Source of the DNA: Monosporascus cannonballus
Taxonomy: Eukaryota > Ascomycota > Sordariomycetes > Xylariales
Direction of reading: 5' to 3'
DNA length: 64,000 nucleotides
NCBI GenBank assembly: GCA_004154925.1
Contig: QJNS01000007.1
Span: 248,001 to 312,000, forward strand
A program made the translations under genes and the position numbers. The notes under the pieces were generated by a model. The model was not told where the DNA came from. It worked only from the letters and a program-made list of their open reading frames with translations, and did no database searches. The number at the start of each line of letters is the position of its first letter. The stretch's first letter is position 1. Below, piece after piece: positions 13,483 through 24,912 of the stretch.

Positions 13483-13837
13483 TATAACGGTTAAAGGACT
13501 TAATTAATTATTAAACCTTAATTATACGAATTTAAATTAACAGAAATATCGTAAAATCTAAATAATAAATATAATAATTATATTACGTTTCGTAATACCA
13601 AAATTATTTTAAATCATAATGTTATATTATAAATTAAACATATTTAAATTATGGAAATAAAGGTAATTATATATATTTATTTTTGGTATTATTACTTACT
13701 TTTGCTTCACTGTACTTAACGCATTTTTGTTGAACAGTTACTTAATGGTGTTCAGTCGTATTTAGCAGATCTTTGCTGAGCCCCCGTTACGTAACCCGGG
13801 AAGTGGTCCGTATTATCCTTATTAAGCGTTTCCTGAG
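13483..13837 (-). repeat. T3 5' LTR, larger part
   Basis: Begins TATAACGGTTAAAGG on the plus strand and matches 6967-7322. It ends abruptly at CTGAG (13833-13837), where T4 is inserted. The missing end is at 20243-20266. Confidence 0.9.
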
Positions 13838-14190
13838 TGTTATGATCCAACAGGCCACGGTCTCCAAAAACGGTCTATTACGACCCAACCACAAGTCCGC
13901 GGTGGGGTGAGTTACGTAATGGATTACTAACTTACTGGTGGTAAGCCAGTAAGCCGGATTATTAACTTATTAATAATAAATTAATAAAATAAAACAAATA
14001 TAATACGTTGATTAATTTTATAATTTAAATAACTAGAACTTATTATATAATATTATTATTTAAAATATTTTTAAAATCACGAAATGTAATATAATTATTA
14101 TATTTTCTATTTATATTTTTACAATATTTTTATTAATATAAATCCGTACGATTAAAGTTTCATAATTAATTAAATTCTTTAACCGTTATA
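13838..14190 (+). repeat. T4 5' LTR (beta U3, two 35-bp units)
   Basis: Starts TGTTATGATCCAACAGGCCACGG and ends ACCGTTATA (CA changed to TA). The U3 start keeps the beta signature CCACGGTCTCCAAAAACGG. The first half is much less RIPed than the body of the element. Confidence 0.93.
13923..13992 (+). repeat. 35-bp U3 repeat, 2 copies
   Basis: Two units of a 35-bp repeat whose core is TTACTGGTGGTAAGCCAGTAA, able to fold through TTACTGG/CCAGTAA. Unit 1 (13923-13957) is well preserved. Unit 2 (13958-13992) is almost fully converted to A/T. Confidence 0.8.
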
Positions 14191-14246
14191 TATTATAGGT
14201 TTTTATATAATAATACCGTTAAACTTTAAATAATATTATCGATATT

Positions 14247-16270
14247 ATATTTATTAATAAGTAGCCCGAATTACTTATTTACCAAATCCTTAATTACATC
14301 GGATATTGGAATAATATCCGAGAAAAAAAAGGAAAAGCCTTATTTTTGTCGCGAAAAGGTTTTCCGACGTTTGGATATTATAAATAAACGTATTGTTCAA
14401 CTGGAAAAAATAATAACAATTTTATAACGTTTTTCTAACCCGTTTATAAAAAACTTAAAAAAAAAAGGAAAGTTTCCGAAACCAGAAAACCTTTTCGAAC
14501 GAATTAAATTATGTATCTAAATTTTATCAAGGAACCAGAAAATGTTTTTAAACTTTTTAAACCAGAACTTTTCGACGGAACCTTAACTAAATTATAATTG
14601 TTCTTCATTTAATACCGAATATATTTCTGGTATTTTCCTATTTAATTTATGACGTTCATTATATAAATCGAATGCGTAATCGGACGATTTATCGGAAATG
14701 CGATTATTTAATTTAAGCCCATTATAAAAAAGTATAATATCTTATTAATCGAAAAACGAAACCCAAAAATAATACGAATTTATAACGATTACGAATAATT
14801 CAAATAAATAATAATAAAAGCTTTTGAAATAATAAATAAAAAAACAAGAACCGAAATATAGATTTAATAATTACGATACAAAGGATTAATATCTAGTTGC
14901 GGTAATATATTAATTCAGCTAATTGCTTAATTAAATTAAGGATAAAAAATATTAATGGCCAAGTTTTTCGAGGGCCTAAAAAATACAAAAGGAATTTTTT
15001 AAGCTTAATCGGCCTAACTATTTATTAGATTACATCGTTATAATAATCAAAATTAATAATCGATAATACGCCTGGCATATTAAAAATACCAAAAAGAATA
15101 ATAATAAATCCCGGTATATAACTAATACCAGCGCTTTTTGACGCAGCAATATTTCTTACGGAATAAAACCAGAGCCTATAGAACTAAAAACAACTTACAG
15201 GAAAAACTAAAGCCAAATCAAATATTATAATTATAACAGAATAGGACATAAAGAAGTATGGTATAAAGTACTTAAAAAGCCCTATTAAGATAATTAAAAA
15301 TCTGTACCCGAAAAATAATCCAAAGAAATTCAGAAAAACGGAAACAGATTTATTAACATAATTCGGCCTAAGTACGTACTAGGTTACCCGTGGCAAAAGG
15401 TCTAACAAGGACTATTATAACAAAAAATCCGACAAAAAATGCGCAAAGCTAAAAAGCTAGCTAAACAAGTATCGCGAATACAATAAGGAGCATTACGAAA
15501 ATAATTACGCGAATACCAGGATTAAACAGAAAAGGTCGGTCCCGGAACCCCTAATCAATACGGCAAAATGCATACTATATATTGTCGACGACAAGAATAT
15601 CCCGATTACAAAAAATGGAAATAATATATTTACGGACAAATTACTCGCATATATTATAAAGGATTCGATTTGTTTAATCGTACCGGAACTAATAAAAAAA
15701 ATAAATAATAATATTAGTATTTTTCATCTATAGCTCTGAGAAATATTTAATGACTGGTCGAAATAAAAGGTTATTCCGAAAAAAAATAATACGCGTAAAA
15801 AAACCTTTTTTGTTATTTCCAGTAATATAATTACTAAACGGAAAAGGAGTTAATATAGTATACGACAAAGAAATATTGCTAAAAAGCTATTATAAATCTT
15901 TATTTTTAATTAGCATTTATTATAAACCTGTACGAAAAAAAAATTAATTAAAGAAAAAATACATTAATTTGAAGGTAAAGTTTAAAATAATGATTAGGAT
16001 AACGCATAATGGGATATAATCGTAAACATAAGGGAACAATTTATTGAATAAAGAAAAAAATTATAACAAAACGAAAAATAACTGATACAATTCGAAGAAA
16101 TATTACGCCGGTAAAATCTACAAATATAACAACTTAACGCGTTGAACGAAAAAATATAAATAAAGCTTAATAAATTCGAATAAGAATTAAAAAAAAGGTT
16201 ACCTATAAAAAAGCCGCAGGATAACGAAAGCCAAAAAAATTAAAAACAAATTCCTAAAAAAGGCTTTAAA
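14247..16270 (+). pseudogene. T4 gag with zinc knuckle
   Basis: Gag starts at ATA 14247 (ATG in T5), followed by FINK for the FTSK of T5. A charged coiled-coil-like part lies at about 14320-14520. The zinc knuckle Y-N-Y-N-R-I-G-H-K...Y is at about 15222-15270, with three of the Cys/Trp codons altered by RIP. The linker region 15540-15730 (PEPLINTAKC, then NNIFTDKLLAYIIKDS) is the best preserved part. Stop codons are of RIP type. Confidence 0.8.
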
Positions 16271-18175
16271 CGCGACAATAAAAGCCGTTAATAACTTTAT
16301 TACCTTGGATATACAAATCAAAACGTATTAATATATCACAATAATAGATTACAGAATTTTAAACGGGAATTATATTGCACCAAATATGGTTAATAAGCAT
16401 AAATTAGTATAGAAATATAAGTTAAAACCTTATATAACAACGAATATCGAATATCAGGAATTGACTTACGATAACGGGAAATTTATATGCGAAATTAATT
16501 ATTTCGAGAGTTTTATCTAAAAATAATACTAAATAATAGATTTCGATATCATATTATTTGGGAATTACAATATAATCTTAGGAATACTATGGATACGCCA
16601 GAACAGAATTTTAATTAATAAAGAAACTGGCTAAACCAAGTTGGCCTTATACCCTATTAACGGATAAAAAAAGAAAATTAAGATTTTAATATTGGATCGA
16701 TAATGGCGACGAATGCAGGCATAAGGATACGATAAAAACCTTATTACCCAAAAAGATAAAACATAAAAAGAAAACGGGCATTAAAGAAAAATACGAAGAA
16801 TTATCACGATTATCAAAGCGAAATTAAAGTAATTAAATAACGACCTAAAATAATAGCAGTTTCAAAAATCGGAAAATCTAATCAATATACCACTACAATA
16901 TTACAGATATAAGCAACTTTTTAAAAAAAAGCTTAATACAAAATTATCAAACCATAGCAAATAAGATTATAAAATAATGCTTAAAAAAGATCCTCGACGA
17001 AGTTTTATCTTATTTATAACGTTAACGGAAACGAATTACGCATTTTTATAGAATACCGGGAAAATCGGTAATAAAAAGGATAAATTCGACTTCCGAAATT
17101 ACCAGTAAAATATTCGATATTTTTCGTATGTAAAAAAAATAAAATATTACGACTTATGGTTAGTTATCGACAATTAAACGATATTATTATTAAAAATAAA
17201 ATACTATTACCCCTAATTACGGAAATAAAAAACCGATTTTACGAAACCACATAATTTACAGTATTCGATTTCAACAATAAATATAACCTTACTAAAATTA
17301 AAGAAATACTAATAAAAAAATAATTTTCAAAACGAAAAACGGATTATTTAAGTATTTGGTTACATAAATAAGACTTACGAATACACTAATAACTTTCAAA
17401 CAGATAATAAACCATATATTACAAAAATATTTCAATATTTTCGTATTTTGCTATCTCGACGACGTTTTTATTTTTTCAAAATCCAAAAAAAACATACGTA
17501 AATTACGTTTACAATGTTTTTTAAGCTGTAAAAAACGTAAGGTTAATTATTAACGCAAAAAAATATTAATTCTAAAAACAGAAAGTAAACTATCTGAGAC
17601 ATATTATTACCTCAGAATATATTAAAATAAACACCAAGAAAATCGTTATAAGTGCAAAACAATAGACGTTAATTACAGTTAACAAAATATAGGTATTTTT
17701 TGGATTGGCTAATTACTACCGGAAATTTATTCGGAATTTTAAAAGGATAATTATATTCTTACCGAACCTTACGAAAAAAAATCAAAAAAGTTTAAATGGA
17801 CGCCAAATACGAAAAAAGCATTTCAGGACATTAAGGATATAATTACTAACGAACCAGTAGTAATTATATACAATTTAAACCGTTCCGTTAAATTAAACAC
17901 CGATATTTCGAATTACGCGTTAAATATAGTAACCGGATAACGAAATAATTAAAACAAATTATATTTTATTAGATTTTATTCGTACAAATTAAAAATAACC
18001 AACCTTAATTACGGCATTCCAGATAAAGGATTTATGGCCATTAGTATGGTATTTCGAAAGTTTAGGTATTTCCTAAAAGGAAATATATACCAGATTAATG
18101 TTTATACGGATTATCAAAATTTTACCCGATTTATTACGACTAAAAAGCTTATAAAATAATAACTTCGTTACATTT
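16271..18175 (+). pseudogene. T4 protease, RT and most of RNase H
   Basis: The protease lies at about 16300-16460, with the D-x-G site altered (DYRILNGNY). The RT catalytic loop is C-Y-L-D-D-V-F-I-F at 17449-17475, intact at the two Asp codons. The RT end/connection FFGLANYYRKF is at about 17698-17735, and the RNase H start TLPNLTKKNQKSL/FKW is near 17758-17800. RNase H continues to VYTDYQNFTRFITT at about 18100-18145. Frames are repeatedly broken. The coding sequence stops short of the RNase H end because of the deletion at about 18165-18190. Confidence 0.85.
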
Positions 18176-19330
18176 ATTAGTAGTTATAAAGTAACCATAA
18201 TATTTAGCCTTATTGGACTTTATTACCAAATTTTCTATGTTAAAAAATTCAAATATAAAAATATATTATAATAACGTTTTCGCAATCGTCGATCGATTTA
18301 CGACATATTCCTATTTTTCACTGTATTATAAGGATATGAACGCCGAACAAATAATATATACTTTTTTCACATATATTTTTAGCATATAAGGATTATTAAG
18401 AGGAATTAGCCTAAAATAGAATTAATATTTGCATTTAAGTTTTGGTAAGGCCTAATAATATAAAGAGGCCTAAATTATAAATTATTTAATATATTTAAAC
18501 TTTAAACGGATAAATACATAAAACGCACGAATTAAACCTTAAAAATCTATTTATAATATTACGTTAATTACGAATAAAATAAATAGGTTAAGAAATTATT
18601 AATTGCATAATTAAGTTATAATAAGAATTATTACGAAAATATTAAAATAATATCAGCAAAGGCGAATTTTGATTTTATTCCAAAAATTTACAAATAAATA
18701 TGCGATAATGGTTTAATTAATACTTAAATAATTTTTGTATTAAAATAATTACGAGAATTATACCAAGAAATAAAAATAAAATTAGAATTCGGACGTAACC
18801 AAATAAATAAGTATTATAATCAGAAAAGATTAACAACGTTAATTTTCGAAAAGGGAAAAATAATTTTCTTTAGTATCAAAAACGTTTAAACAAAATACGT
18901 TAGTAAGACACTTGGTTTTAAATATATTAATCTATATAAAATTGCTAAGAAAGTTTTAAGAAATAATTACCAATTAAAACTTTTACCAAAAATTAAATTT
19001 TATCTAATTTGTTACGTTTTTTTATTCGAGTTACCAGCGGATATAATTAAGGTATATACGGCATCAAATAACGTAAAAGTAAAAGATAAAAAGGCATATA
19101 AAATAAAAAGAGTTTTCGATATACGAAAGCAAAACGGATTTCTCGAATATCTAATTAAATAAAAAAGCACCCGGATTCCGAAAATACCTGGGAACCTGCT
19201 AAGAACCTTATCAGCGCCCATTGCCTATCAAAAAACTTTTACCAACAACGACAAAATTACTCGAAATAATGGTATTCTAATTTACAAATTGTAAAAAAAG
19301 AAACCCTTAATTTACCGTAATCCAATTAAT
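18176..19330 (+). pseudogene. T4 integrase (N-terminus deleted) and chromodomain
   Basis: After the deletion junction the reading resumes in the integrase core: DFITKFSML near 18220-18250, AIVDRFTTYSYFSLYYKDMNAEQ near 18280-18345 (first catalytic Asp retained), and the second Asp segment about 18410-18430. The zinc-binding HHCC domain is absent. The chromodomain starts YKIKRVFDIRKQNGFLEYLIK at about 19093-19158, continues after a frame change as KKHPDSENTWEPAKNLISA, and is followed by a tail running against the antisense ORF. Chromodomains direct chromoviral integrase to histone-marked chromatin. Confidence 0.85.
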
Positions 19331-19776
19331 AATGTCCATCTTATTTAAGGCCTGTAGTTCGATTACGAATTCCGATTCCAATTATGCAAAGTCGTTAAAA
19401 TCGTCCAAAGATTAAAAGGCACGATTAACAAGTTTTGCATCTTAGGATTAATGGTATTAGCGTTAACGACATATACGAAAAAAACGCACAAAAGTTTCGG
19501 ATAAAGATTTTTCGGCCGCTAGTTTTTCCTTTTTCAATTTTTTCGACTTTACGATGTAACGATTTATTATAAAAATAAGGACCTTTATTTCGTTATATAA
19601 ACGATTTCGGCGAACACATTCCTTATAAAAACCCTATTTATTATTTGGTAATTAAGCTGCCGGGCAGAATATAAAGAACAGAATATCGTATCAAAACCTT
19701 TAAGTTTAATTAAATTAATAAAAATAAGTAATTATTCGGGTTTATAAAAATAACGTTTGGATATACCGGAAAATAT
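19211..19776 (-). pseudogene. T4 antisense ORF (beta form)
   Basis: Minus strand, inferred start ATA at 19774-19776 followed by FSG, stop TGA at 19211-19213. Length 566 bp is one base off a whole number of codons, so a small indel is present. Readable pieces are NLIKLKGFD, then the first cysteine cluster C-S-L-Y-S-A-R-Q-L-N-Y (two Cys now Tyr). The second cluster contains VRRNRPYN and is followed by KSKKLKKEKLAAEKSLSETFAR (Lys/Glu-rich, heptad-like). Near the end are ESESVIE and VINW. Same architecture as in T6 and T8; it converges on pol. Confidence 0.75.
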
Positions 19777-19849
19777 ATCAAGTAAATACGAAAAGCTCGC
19801 CAAAGAAAAAAGAAAATCTTAAAGGCGAAATTTATAAAAAAAAAGATCG

Positions 19850-20237
19850 TAATATGATCTAACGGGTTACGGTTTCCAAAAACGGTTTATTACGACCTAA
19901 CCATAAGTGCGTGGGAAGGCAAGTTACGTAATAAATTACCAACTTACTGGTGGTAAGGCAGTAAGCCGGATTACCAACATACTAGTAATAAGCCAGTAAG
20001 CCGAATTACTAACTTATTAATAATATGCTAAAAAGATAAAGCAAATATAATACGTTTATTAATTCTATAATTTAGATAGCTTTAATTTGCAATATAACAT
20101 CGTTACCCAAGGCACTTTTAAAATTATGAGACTTAATACGATTATTATATTTATTGCTCAAATTCCCACGATACTCCTACCAACATAAACCCGTACGACT
20201 AAGGTTTAATAGTTGGTTAAACCCCCAAGCCGTCACA
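19850..20237 (+). repeat. T4 3' LTR (beta U3, three 35-bp units)
   Basis: Starts TAATATGATCTAACGGG and ends GCCGTCACA, with CA intact. It is 35 bp longer than the 5' LTR, by one U3 repeat. A purine-rich run ending GATCG (about 19822-19849) precedes it as the polypurine tract. Confidence 0.93.
19935..20039 (+). repeat. 35-bp U3 repeat, 3 copies
   Basis: Units at 19935-19969, 19970-20004 and 20005-20039, each starting ATTAC and centred on the TTACTGG/CCAGTAA inverted repeat. The 5' LTR of the same element has two. Confidence 0.82.
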
Positions 20238-20242
20238 CTGAG

Positions 20243-20266
20243 TCCGGAGCCTGTCAGGTCGTAACA
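20243..20266 (-). repeat. T3 5' LTR, last 24 bp
   Basis: TCCGGAGCCTGTCAGGTCGT followed by AACA. It corresponds to 7323-7346 of the other T3 LTR and is joined to 13837 once T4 and one copy of CTGAG are removed. It is followed by CTTTA, the T3 target duplication. Confidence 0.93.
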
Positions 20267-21790
20267 CTTTATTATTATCCACAAAAAAGGTTCAGAGAAT
20301 AACAAAGCAAACGCCCTGAATATGTAACTAAACCTCGAAGAAAAATTAATTAAAGTTAGCTATATATTTTTTAATATTATTATTAAAAGACATTTACGCC
20401 CGTAAAAGATTACAATAATCCGAACAGCACCTTTTAATATATATTAAAAATTTAATAATATAATGACAATCTCCTTGAAAACTAGAAAATAAACAAAATA
20501 TAAAATTTTAAAATAATACCAGAAAGCTCCAGTACGAAATATACATAAAAATCAGTTACATAAATATCTAAGGATCCATAAAACCCTAAAACAACTTTTA
20601 CGCATATATTCCTTTTTTAGAATAGAATTAACAGTACAGAAAATCATATAACAATATAAAATTTACGCTAAAATGAAAGCTCGACGACATAAGCCATACG
20701 AAATATTATAACCATTACCAATCGCAAAACAACCATAATATTTAATCACATTTAATTTCATCACCAAACTTCTTAAATTAGAAATTCCAGTTATAGAAAT
20801 ACATTATGACAGTATTTTCGTAACTGTGATCGATTCACGAAATCTTCCTATTTTTTACTATATCACAAAAACACAAATACCGAACAAATAACATGCATTT
20901 TCTTCAAATACATTTTTAACATATACGAACTATTAATAAAAACTATTTCAAATAAAGAATTAACGTTTATATTTAAATTTGAATAGAACCTTATAACACA
21001 AATCGGCTTAAATCACAAATTATTTAATATTTTCAAAACTTAAACAAATAAATAAACAAATCGCACGAACCAAATTTTGGAAACCTGTTTACGATATTAT
21101 ATCAATTACGAACAAAACAACTAAAAATTACTAATCGCATAATTAACTTATAATACCAATTATTACGAAAATATTAAAACAATATTGGCGAAAGTAAACT
21201 TTAATTTCATTTTAGAAATTTATAACAAAATATAATGATTGTCTAATCAATATTAAAACACTTTTCATATCGGAACAATTTCAATAGTTATATTAAAAAA
21301 TAAAAATAAAAATAAAATTCTTACTAAATCAAATAAATAAATATTATAACCAAAAATATTAAAAAAATTAACTTTTAAAAAAGGGGAAATCATTTTTTAT
21401 ATTTCGAAAAATATTTAAATAAAATCACACAAAACAATTCGATTTTAAATATATCGGTCCATATAAAATCGCCAAAAAAGTCTCAGAAATTAATACCAAT
21501 TAGAAATTTACCAAAAGTTAAATTACATTCAATTCTGTACGTTTCCTTATTCGAATTAATAATAAATACAATTAAAGTACGTACGGCACAAAACGATATG
21601 AAAATAAAAAACGAATAGACATATAAAGTAAAGAAAATCTTCGACATATGAAAACAAAACGGATTTACCTAATACCTAATTAAATGGAAAAAGTATCCGG
21701 ATTTCGAAAACATCTAGGAACCTGCCAAAAATCTTATTAACGTTTAACGCCTATTGAAAAACTTTTATTAATAACGAAAAACGCGTCCCA
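20267..21790 (+). pseudogene. T2 integrase and chromodomain
   Basis: Continuation of T2 pol after T3. It begins VIIHKKGSENNKANALN, the RNase H-integrase junction. The spacer and integrase zinc-binding region lie about 20340-20720. The core at about 20750-20960 includes ITKLLKLEIPVIEIHYDSIF, with the catalytic Asp region damaged. The chromodomain lies at about 21615-21770 (YKVKKIFDI.KQNGFT.YLIKWKKYPDS, then a NI.EPAKNLIN stretch). T2 thus ends in the chromodomain typical of chromoviruses. RIP-type stops are frequent. Confidence 0.87.
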
Positions 21791-22328
21791 GTTAACAATC
21801 GACCAGTTAATAGCCGGAATAGCGGGCCAGTCGGCCGCGGCCTGCGTTAAGGTAGTAATCGTAACGGCAACTTTTAATTGCTTCTGCTCCCTTTTAAGGT
21901 GTTTAAATTCCTCCATAATTTTCGTACTCTAGATATCCCGACGAAATATCTCGATATTACGGTTACGAAGAAGTTTTTTCTGTTTTCGTAAACGGCTTAA
22001 ACGGCCAAATAACTTATTTAAACTGTATTAAATTATCAGCAGCTTTTTTTAATAATACGTTTTTCCAGTTTTAGGCGGCCTTTTTTATAACAAGTTTATT
22101 ATATTGAAATTCAGAAAAAGTAAAAAGGTTATAAGAACTTCCGTATTTAATATAACGTACATATTTTACCGAATTATAATAAACTTTATAAATTTTATTT
22201 TCAAATTTATAACGCGAATAGGAAGAATTCGACGCTATAATAAAAATAAAGCAATTAATACCTTTTAAAAAAAATAAAACATTAATACGCTTATGAAAAC
22301 GACGTTTTTTAATACGACCTAATATCAT
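21737..22328 (-). pseudogene. T2 antisense ORF (alpha form)
   Basis: Minus strand from ATG at 22326-22328 to TAA at 21737-21739. The first 86 codons (22071-22328) are open and rich in Tyr where cysteines are inferred (SSYSRYKFENKIYKVYYN, then KYVRYIKYG). A charged segment RLRKQK-like and EEFKHLKREQKQL (around 21880-21920) follows, then the C-terminal AINWSIVNWDA near 21785-21820. Total 592 bp, so at least one small indel. The alpha form shares layout with the beta and gamma forms but its second cysteine cluster is less clear. No promoter can be assigned. Confidence 0.7.
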
Positions 22329-22400
22329 AAATATAAAAAACAGAAAAATTAATTACCAAAAACCGACAAACGAATAATTTGATTTTTAGGGACAAATATC

Positions 22401-22418
22401 CCGGAAAAAGGAAAATCG
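22401..22418 (+). other. T2 polypurine tract
   Basis: CCGGAAAAAGGAAAATCG abuts the 3' LTR; equivalent to the purine runs beside the other 3' LTRs. Confidence 0.7.
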
Positions 22419-22851
22419 TATTATAACCTAACGGTCTTGGCCTTTTACCGATAATCGGGGCCTCAGAAAAAATCAGTTCCGATTTACGCCAAAACGTTAC
22501 ATAACTAGCTTGATAGGCTTAAACGTTACAAATAGTTTAAAGATGGTAAGCTAGTTAAATTATAAAGGGCTTAAACGGGCTTAAAAGCACTTAATTAATT
22601 AAATATCATTAAGCCAGTTAAAAATATCTTAAGTCAGAATAAGGATATATACGCTTTTTATTTCCATAATTTAAATAGCTTTAGCTTATCATACTTATTA
22701 ATATTAATCGTTTGTAATATAACTTCTGCACCTTTGATATTAAGAAACGTAATTAAGTTACTTCCTTTGTTACAAAGTTCTACGATACTTCTGCTAACAT
22801 AAACCCGTACGACTAAGGTTTAATAATTGGTTAAACCCCTTAGCCGTTACA
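22419..22851 (+). repeat. T2 3' LTR (alpha U3)
   Basis: 433 bp, starts TATTATAACCTAACGGTCTTGG and ends TAGCCGTTACA. Same length as the 5' LTR. U3 and U5 ends are less RIPed than the 5' copy. Confidence 0.93.
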
Positions 22852-24533
22852 TTTTTAAATTATATTAATGTTTCTTATTTAGTTTCTATCTTCTTGCCTT
22901 ATTATATAAAGTCTTTTTCTTATTATATATAATATCTTTTTTAGTCTTTTATAATCGGTAATTTTTTTACTAAAGTTTTCGAATAAATTATCGAATTTCT
23001 TTCTTTAAATCTTATTTTTTAAGGTTGACAATAAATATAAATTGATTATAAAAACCGGAATATTTTTCTAATAATATTCTTTTATAGTATACTAAATTAA
23101 TCATTTTACGAATTAATAACTATATTAATTATAAATGTTAAAAAGATATTTTTGCGACTATTAACCTTTAAATAATGTCATAACATTATTAGTTTATCGA
23201 TATTATTTTATAAAACAATAATTTCAAAATATCGATTTTACCGTTTATTTACTTTGTTATTTACGATTTAGTTAGAAAAAGTCAAATCGTTTTTTATATA
23301 TACGTACGATACGCTAATAAATTCATTTCTTTATTCGTTATATATTAGGTATTTTCGCCTTTTACAATAATCTACATATTTTCTATTATATGGATGAAGA
23401 ATTCCGGGACAAATATTTTCTATTTACTTCTAATATTCTTTAGATTTATTTCTTTATAGCGTTTTGGTATTTTCTTAATATTTTTAAGCCAACGCTTTGG
23501 CGTTTCATATTTCGTATTAAACTTTTGTCGTAATGGCCTGAATTTATATTAAGCAAAGATTGTATTAATAAATTTCCTACTATTTACAGGTAATCTTAAA
23601 TTTCCTAAGTTTTTATATATTATTATAAAAAGTATAATTATATTAAAAATCTTAACATTAATCACCTATCGAAATTTGTTATCATATTTGCATTTAATAT
23701 TTCTTATACGCTAAGTATATTATTTGTTATTGATTTTAATAGCTATAACAATATAATTTAATAATATTTCAAGTTCATCTATTTTTAAAACTCTCTAGGT
23801 TTCTTTTCAAGCCGTTACAAAATTTGGCCATTAATGTTTTTATTTTCAGTTTAATATAAAAGCTAGTTAAATTAGCGTACTACCGTAATTGGACGTTAAT
23901 ATCTTTTATCGTAATTCCTGGATTTATATTTCGGTTTTTATTCTTTTCGTTTTTGATTTCAGGAACATTCGTTAACATTTATTCTAAATATTTATAATCA
24001 TTATATAATCGTTATATATTCGTATTACTTTAGTGTTTGGCGTTTTTGTTAATAACATAATATATTTCTTATTGTATATTCGAAACATATAATCGTATTC
24101 TCCTCAAATTATTTTCCTGGAAATCTTATTTCAAACATAGATATAACAAGTCGAATAGAAAAAATACGCGAAATATATTCAATATTATATTAAAAATAAT
24201 GACAATCTTTTAAAAATTTATTAATAATTTAGATTTAAAAGGATTTAAGGATTTCTCTTAATTTCTTAATGAAGTTTAATTAAAAACCTAGCTTTGTTGA
24301 GAAAATACCTTAGTATTCGGAGTTTTGCTCTTATTTTTAAGCCTTTTTGTATACTATTGAAAGCGATTCGATAAATTAATATATTTCTTTTTTGAAGATA
24401 AACAAGGTATATGTTTAAAATATTTAATTGTGGAAGTATTTTGTTTTCTAGTTAAACGAAGTTACTCCTTTTTTTCGTTTAAATTTAATTTTTTTAAGAA
24501 AACTTTAGAAATCGGATATTAATTAATAAACAT
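22852..24533 (-). pseudogene. T1 gag
   Basis: Continuation of T1 after T2. Gag reads right to left from a CAT (ATG on the minus strand) at 24531-24533, through the coiled-coil-like N-terminal region (about 24250-24500) and the zinc-knuckle region (about 23510-23620), to the connector at 22852. It is identified by alignment with T3 11600-13425. More degraded than T3, with few CpG left in places. Confidence 0.75.
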
Positions 24534-24589
24534 ATTGCCGATATTATTACCTAAAGTTTAATAATATTATTAAATAAAACATTATAATA

Positions 24590-24849
24590 TATAATAAGCT
24601 AAGATGTATCTAAATATTAAATGGAAATTATACGATTTTTTATAAATAAAACTGTTAAAATATTTTAAATAATAAATGTGATAATTAATCAGGTTTTATA
24701 GTACTAGAAACATTTTAAGTAACGAAATTGTATTATAATTTATTATTATTTGAAATATAAAAATAACGAATATATATATTTTGATTTTGTTTACTGGTTT
24801 ATTACCAGTAAATTAGTAATCCGGTTTATTGAATTACTACCTATCATCT
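24590..24849 (-). repeat. T1 5' LTR, truncated
   Basis: Begins TATAATAAGCTAAG on the plus strand (TGTGACGGCTAAG elsewhere) and runs through the conserved R-U5 to two beta-type repeat units at 24786-24850. The U3 end expected next (about 100 bp) is not recognisable. The sequence passes instead into an unrelated segment at about 24850 that recurs at 63150. Confidence 0.75.
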
Positions 24850-24912
24850 TGCCAGATATACTATAGCCTATCAAATACGAAAAAGTCGCCTTCTGATCGG
24901 AAGATATATACT
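24850..24912 (+). repeat. Dispersed 62-bp repeat, copy 1
   Basis: GCCAGATATACTATAGCCTA... contains AATACGAAAAAGT and a CGGAA.ATATAT tail; aligned by eye to 63150-63211. It lies exactly where the T1 LTR stops matching its relatives. Confidence 0.55.

Larger units (their letters stand above)
13838..20237 (+). mobile_element. T4: beta-type chromovirus inside the T3 LTR
   Basis: Plus-strand element with perfect TSD CTGAG (13833-13837 and 20238-20242). Its LTRs are 353 bp (13838-14190) and 388 bp (19850-20237). The 35-bp difference is one U3 repeat unit. At 6400 bp it is about 0.4 kb shorter than its sister T6, explained by an internal deletion near 18165-18190. T4 is the last large insertion in the left nest. 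Order as in T2, with the antisense ORF at 19211-19776. Confidence 0.94.
6967..20266 (-). mobile_element. T3: gamma-type chromovirus, 5' LTR split by T4
   Basis: Minus-strand element inserted in T2 at the RNase H/integrase spacer, with a perfect TSD CTTTA (6962-6966 and 20267-20271). Its own length is about 6.9 kb: 6967-13837 plus 20243-20266. The right-hand (5') LTR is broken after 355 bp by T4 and its last 24 bp reappear at 20243-20266. Together they make 379 bp against 380 bp for the intact left LTR. T3 is the only element here with the gamma U3 block and the gamma form of the antisense ORF. Confidence 0.93.
2561..22851 (+). mobile_element. T2: full-length alpha-type chromovirus, interrupted by T3
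   Basis: Plus-strand element inserted in T1. LTRs are 433 bp each (2561-2993 and 22419-22851). The flanking 5-mers are CTTTT (2556-2560) and TTTTT (22852-22856), which differ by one C-to-T change. Its own sequence is 2561-6966 plus 20272-22851, about 6.99 kb, close to T5 and T7 once their inserts are removed. T3 lies between with TSD CTTTA. Order: LTR, gag, protease, RT, RNase H (T3 inserted just after it), integrase, chromodomain, antisense ORF, polypurine tract, LTR. Confidence 0.93.
1..24849 (-). mobile_element. T1: oldest Ty3/Gypsy chromovirus relic, split by T2
   Basis: Minus-strand LTR retrotransposon truncated by the left edge of the window, so its 3' LTR, chromodomain and antisense ORF are not seen. 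The two parts are 1-2560 (integrase back to protease) and 22852-24849 (gag and 5' LTR). They join cleanly: the sequence ending in CTTTT at 2560 continues at 22852 with TTTTTAAATTATATTAAT, matching the uninterrupted connector of T3 near 11595-11625. T1 is the most eroded copy, as expected if it is the substrate into which T2, T3 and T4 were stacked. Its LTR carries the beta-type 35-bp repeat. Confidence 0.85.

Noticed and set aside
19012..19221. 69-codon minus-strand frame
   Set aside because: Shadow of the T4 integrase end/chromodomain; it overlaps only the last bases of the antisense ORF and is not in line with it.
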